Shown: positions 60,364 to 64,000 of the stretch, in pieces
How positions within the stretch are numbered: position 1 is the first letter of the stretch
Layout of the letters: every line of letters starts with the position of its first letter
The notes under the pieces: model-generated
Databases searched by the model: none
Told to the model about the DNA's origin: nothing
The model's input: only the letters and a program-made list of their open reading frames with translations
Origin: Ryuthela nishihirai
Taxonomy: Eukaryota; Arthropoda; Arachnida; Araneae; Heptathelidae
Reading direction: 5' to 3'
Assembly: GCA_038380435.1 (NCBI GenBank)
Contig: JAWZYU010000007.1
Span: forward strand, 23,539,001-23,603,000
DNA length: 64,000 nt
Position numbers and translations under genes: made by a program

Positions 60364-61843
60364 AACTTGGGACACAGGGTTGCCAGAGGCAAACTTAAAA
60401 CAAACTTCTACAGCATTTGTACTAATTTCTGTCAGAAATGGTCAGAGGGGTTTAGATATGGTTTAACAAACATATCTCAACAGTAGAGACAAAAAATACA
60501 CTTTCAGTTGCATACCCAAAGAAATAACTGTAGTGTTCTTTTATTTTATAACAGTGGTGTCTCAAGTAGTAAATTTTTAATTTTCTCGTAAGTGCATGAA
60601 TGCTAGGTAGCTAATGCTAGACCGTTGCAAAAGATTATTTTATATATTAAATATTTATGTCTTCATATGGGTTTTTAATTCATTACAAAATTACATTGCG
60701 AAAAGCAAAAACAAACACTTTATATTGAAGAGTAGGCTATAAACAAAGAATCCAGCACATTTTTAAAATTTAAATTTTTTCCTTTTTTCATTTAAAAATA
60801 ATTTCTAAAAGAAAATTAAATCACCTGGAAAAATAATCACAAAGCGTTCAATTTAAACACATCCAACAGATAATTTTTATAACTAGAATGCTAGTGAGAA
60901 AAAATGTAAGCCCGTAACACGATTTTTTTCAAAGATAATTGGTAAAAGAAAAACAGTCATTTAGCACTTCCATTCCCCCATATATTTATTTTCTGGTTTG
61001 TAAACTACGGCTGATAAATTCCTAAATATTAATTTATGTTAATGAGGGGTCATATTAAACTATGGGAGAAATGAACTTTGTTATTAAACTCATCAAACGT
61101 ATCCAAAATATTTTATTTTCATTTAAATATTTCGTTCATTCTACTTTACATGAATTATTTATTTTTTTATTTATTAAACTATATTTTGAATCTTCAATTT
61201 TGCATTTTTAATTCCCTGATCAAGCATTCAAAAGATCCGTCAATGTCGTATGTTTATGGATTTATTGATGATCCTAAAAAGGGCCGTCAAAGTACCGGCC
61301 ATAGCCAAACGACTTTTCTTAAGCGTGACATCACTACCGAGGGTGATAGTTTAAAATCTGTTTATATTGTGAACAGTGTTCTTGTCTTCAGTTAAAGTGT
61401 ATATTAGGATTTATATTATATTATATATCTGAATTTATCTTTATAAAGTAGATTACCCTGCACTAAAGCAGTATGTTTTAAAATGCACAGAAGAAATATT
61501 TATGTTTTTTATCAGGGTCCATATTTTTTGTTACTGAATGTATTCATTTTAATAATCTAGCACTTCATTCTTAGCAGAAATGGAAAAAAAATTAAATCGA
61601 TGAACTAAAATATTGTTTTGAAATAGCGTACGATTTTTGCCTGTTCTGCAAGCAAAATTTTCATTACTTTTTACTTATTCATTAAACTAAATTACATTTC
61701 CCTTTTTTATACTAATGCAGCATTAAATTACCCAGCAAGAATTAGACATTGTCTCAGAGTTTCGTGTTTTATTAAAGAAAATAAAATGAAATATTAAAGT
61801 GAAAGAAACACGAGTTATTCTATGGAGCTCAAACTTCGAGTTG
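60364..61843. other. Non-coding, nothing recognised
   Basis: AT-rich. No frame longer than chance is supported by recognisable motifs. Confidence 0.4.
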
Positions 61844-61851
61844 CCCTAAAG

Positions 61852-62034
61852 CAGCATTTTTCAAACTACTGTGGGGACCTGGAGGCGACCCATTAAAGTG
61901 TGGTGAAATCAATCTAGTGAGTCGCGAACAGCATTATTTTTAATGAAATAAAATAGAAAATATCAGAGTCTGAGCCGCGATGTAAAATACGTTTCTCATT
62001 GTGGGTCGAAGTAAAAGAAATTTGAAAAACACTG
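61852..62034. mobile_element. Non-autonomous hAT-like element 4 (different family)
   Basis: A 183 bp element with TIRs CAGCATTTTTCAAAC and TTTGAAAAACACTG. Flanks CCCTAAAG (61844-61851) and CCGAAAAG (62035-62042) match at 6 of 8 bases. The interior has the GACCCATTAAAGTG / GTGGGTCG echo common in such elements. Confidence 0.8.
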
Positions 62035-62042
62035 CCGAAAAG

Positions 62043-62860
62043 TGTCATGAACGCTGAGTTTAACGAAAGCACGTATTGGTGGCGCTGAAAGCAGTGATAT
62101 GAGCAGTATCGTAACGGCAGTATTTGCATTTTAGTTCGTTGCTTCACAGCAATAGTGAAGCGTTCATTAGTGATAGGCTAAATGACTCTTTTCAAAGATT
62201 ATATTATTTCAATGGCGAAGCATGACCTTGAGAGTAGGGAAGCAATTACCAAAAGCAGTGCTACAACTAAATCGGACGCCGTTCCGGTAATCGATGTTTC
62301 AAAATCATTTAACACGAACGTCGTTCCAGTATTTGACGTTTCCGAATCATTGAATGGGTTCGCCCATCCGCTGTTTCGTTTCCTAAGACTGAAAATAATT
62401 CTATACTTTTTAAATAAAATATTATTGGAAATTAGTATTATGCATTTCATCTTTCTTGGAAATGTGGCCTTGCAACAATTTTATTGTGAGAATCGATGAG
62501 GGGTTTCAGAAAATGACCCACGCGCATGAAAAACGTTAAAAATATACACCAAATTCTGTTTTCACACGATTTTGATTTAACACGGTTTAGAAAAAAATTC
62601 AAATTCTCTTTTTACATGATTTATTTTGATTCAACACGGTTCAAACGACGGTTCTTTAAAAATCTCCATTTGAATTTAATTCTGAAAAAACATTCAAGAA
62701 AAAAATTCCTAGATTTACATTTATAACAAAGCTGCCGCTTTTATGGTCACATTTTTCGAAGTAGTTTTAGCATTGAAAACATACTATACACACATTTTGT
62801 GCACTAAAATCCCCAAAATAAAAACTACACAACAAGTTTTCTTTTATTCTCTATATTATG
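62043..62860. other. Non-coding; a short in-frame repeat
   Basis: At about 62274-62360 two imperfect units of about 40 bp (GTTCCGGTAATCGATGTTTC and GTTCCAGTATTTGACGTTTC) lie in tandem. They keep a frame open (PVIDVSKSFN, PVFDVSESLN), but the surrounding 105-codon frame has no recognisable domain, so no gene is called. Confidence 0.4.
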
Positions 62861-63330
62861 GAAAAATTGTACCGTTGTGTTACAGCGCACCAGTCTGAAG
62901 CTAAAGTAAGCTCGTTAATGCCCACCCTATATGGTCGCCAGCAGTTCAAGGGCCGTGCCGAACGGATTGGTCCCCTATTAGGCAAGGGCCCTTTTCAAAG
63001 TCTGGACCCCACTAAGAATCTCCACCCCGGTGCCGAGCGAACTTGTTTACATATCCTTGTTCATGGCTAACCGGGGAACAGATTAAATTTCAGGTTTCTT
63101 CCGGTGGTTAGCTTTCCTTTTATAGGACTGCTGCCATGTGAGGTCGGGGATGAGGTGCATCTATATGGTGTATTCTTGCCCCCGACTCTAAATAGTAACG
63201 GCTTTCCGTTAACTTGGTAGTGTCGTAAGACAGAACCGGGGATTGCCGTGGTTGCCGAACATCTGGTAACAAATAGTACATATATATATAATGAACCATT
63301 TCTCATTTCTAAGCACATATATTTCTTCAT
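62861..63330. repeat. Unclassified GC-richer block
   Basis: Noticeably richer in G and C than its surroundings (ACCCCGGTGCCGAGCGAAC, GAACCGGGGATTGCCG). No protein frame or RNA gene was recognised. A 13-base match (GTGGTTGCCGAAC) is shared with the small stem-loop repeat near 1475, which suggests a dispersed element. Confidence 0.4.
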
Positions 63331-63584
63331 CTAGAGGTCCTATATATGTAGAGGTTGGACATCTCAAAATGGACGCCATGTTTTGTCGCCATTCGGATTG
63401 TTAGCTTGCATAGCTGAATGGTATTGCACGAATACTTATGGATTCATGAAAAGGTAGGGTAATATTTGATACAGATTTCAGTGTTCATGATTGGATGCAC
63501 TTTAGGAAACGACTAAAAAAAGGAAAAGGAAATTTTACGGATTTCTTTTTCTTTAAAAAAAATGATATAATTTCGTTTTTTTGT

Positions 63585-64000
63585 CTTGTCCGTCTGTAGA
63601 CATCGAACTTTTTTGTTTATACAGATAAATAAAAAAATCCTTTTCGTGTTAGATAGGAATTAATGATGTATTACGATTTGCATTTTTCTAATCTCCAAAA
63701 AAGTTATAAGTGCGCCCTCTAATGGTGGATATTTTTTGAAAAATCCAAAATATCAAAATATTCCAAACGATGTAGTTATGTTAGAAGTTAAAAATTTTGG
63801 TGTTGAAATGTGAAGGTTACGAAGTTACCATTGACAACAATCACTTGACCCTTTAGACCCAGGGGGGAGGTGAATGAAACTTTTTTTGTTTTAAGAGAAA
63901 GGTGTATGTTTTTACAGATAAGCCAAAAATTCTTTTCTGAGTTGGTCAGGTATTGATGAAATATTACAATTTGCATTTTGCGAATTTCTCAAAAACTAAA
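63585..64000. repeat. Unclassified two-unit repeat, locus 3 (runs off the window)
   Basis: Two related units (about 63585-63740 and 63845 to the window end) share ACAGATAA, a GTTRG-T-AGGTATTRATGA-like string, ATTACRATTTGCATTTT and a CAAAAA-AAAC-like ending. They are distantly like loci 1 and 2. Confidence 0.5.

Noticed and set aside
62182..62499. 105-codon frame with two similar PVxDVS segments
   Set aside because: The similarity comes from a tandem DNA duplication. No domain or transcript evidence.

Overview
The window is AT-rich animal nuclear DNA carrying the 3' end of one large gene. Three spliced plus-strand exons (15862-15965, 20674-20944, 28939-29990) encode the III-IV inactivation linker, all of domain IV and the C-terminus of a voltage-gated sodium channel of the arthropod para type. 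The domain IV S1-S4 wording is closer to what I remember of chelicerate channels than of insect channels, so a chelicerate (scorpion, spider, mite or horseshoe crab relative) is my best guess. No other host gene could be supported.

Layout. 1-1097: 3' end of an RTE-like LINE. 1.1-13.4 kb: repeat-rich DNA with a broken mariner, a broken Tc1-like element joined to it through an inverted junction, a second mariner, an inverted LINE fragment and SINEs. 13.49-15.30 kb: a 1.8 kb long inverted repeat ending about 0.57 kb before the first channel exon. 15.86-29.99 kb: the channel exons, whose introns hold SINEs and two LINE copies in opposite orientation. 30-38 kb: 3' UTR, then unique AT-rich sequence. 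38-64 kb: non-coding DNA with more SINEs, a mariner, a Tc1-like element, three non-autonomous hAT elements and an unclassified two-unit repeat.

The most abundant repeat is a tRNA-derived SINE of about 390 bp, with at least 16 copies in both orientations. Its head has intact pol III A and B boxes, its core resembles (from memory) the Nin-DC SINE core domain, and its tail ends in a conserved AAAACAACCCAA string. One copy (45004-45394) is young, rich in CpG and flanked by an 11 bp target-site duplication.

The least expected signal is a set of perfect or near-perfect hairpins with arms of 13-32 bp and loops of 2-11 nt. Several lie inside LINE, SINE or transposon copies whose relatives lack the second arm, and they look like scars of template switching during replication. 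I did not find a novel multi-gene system.
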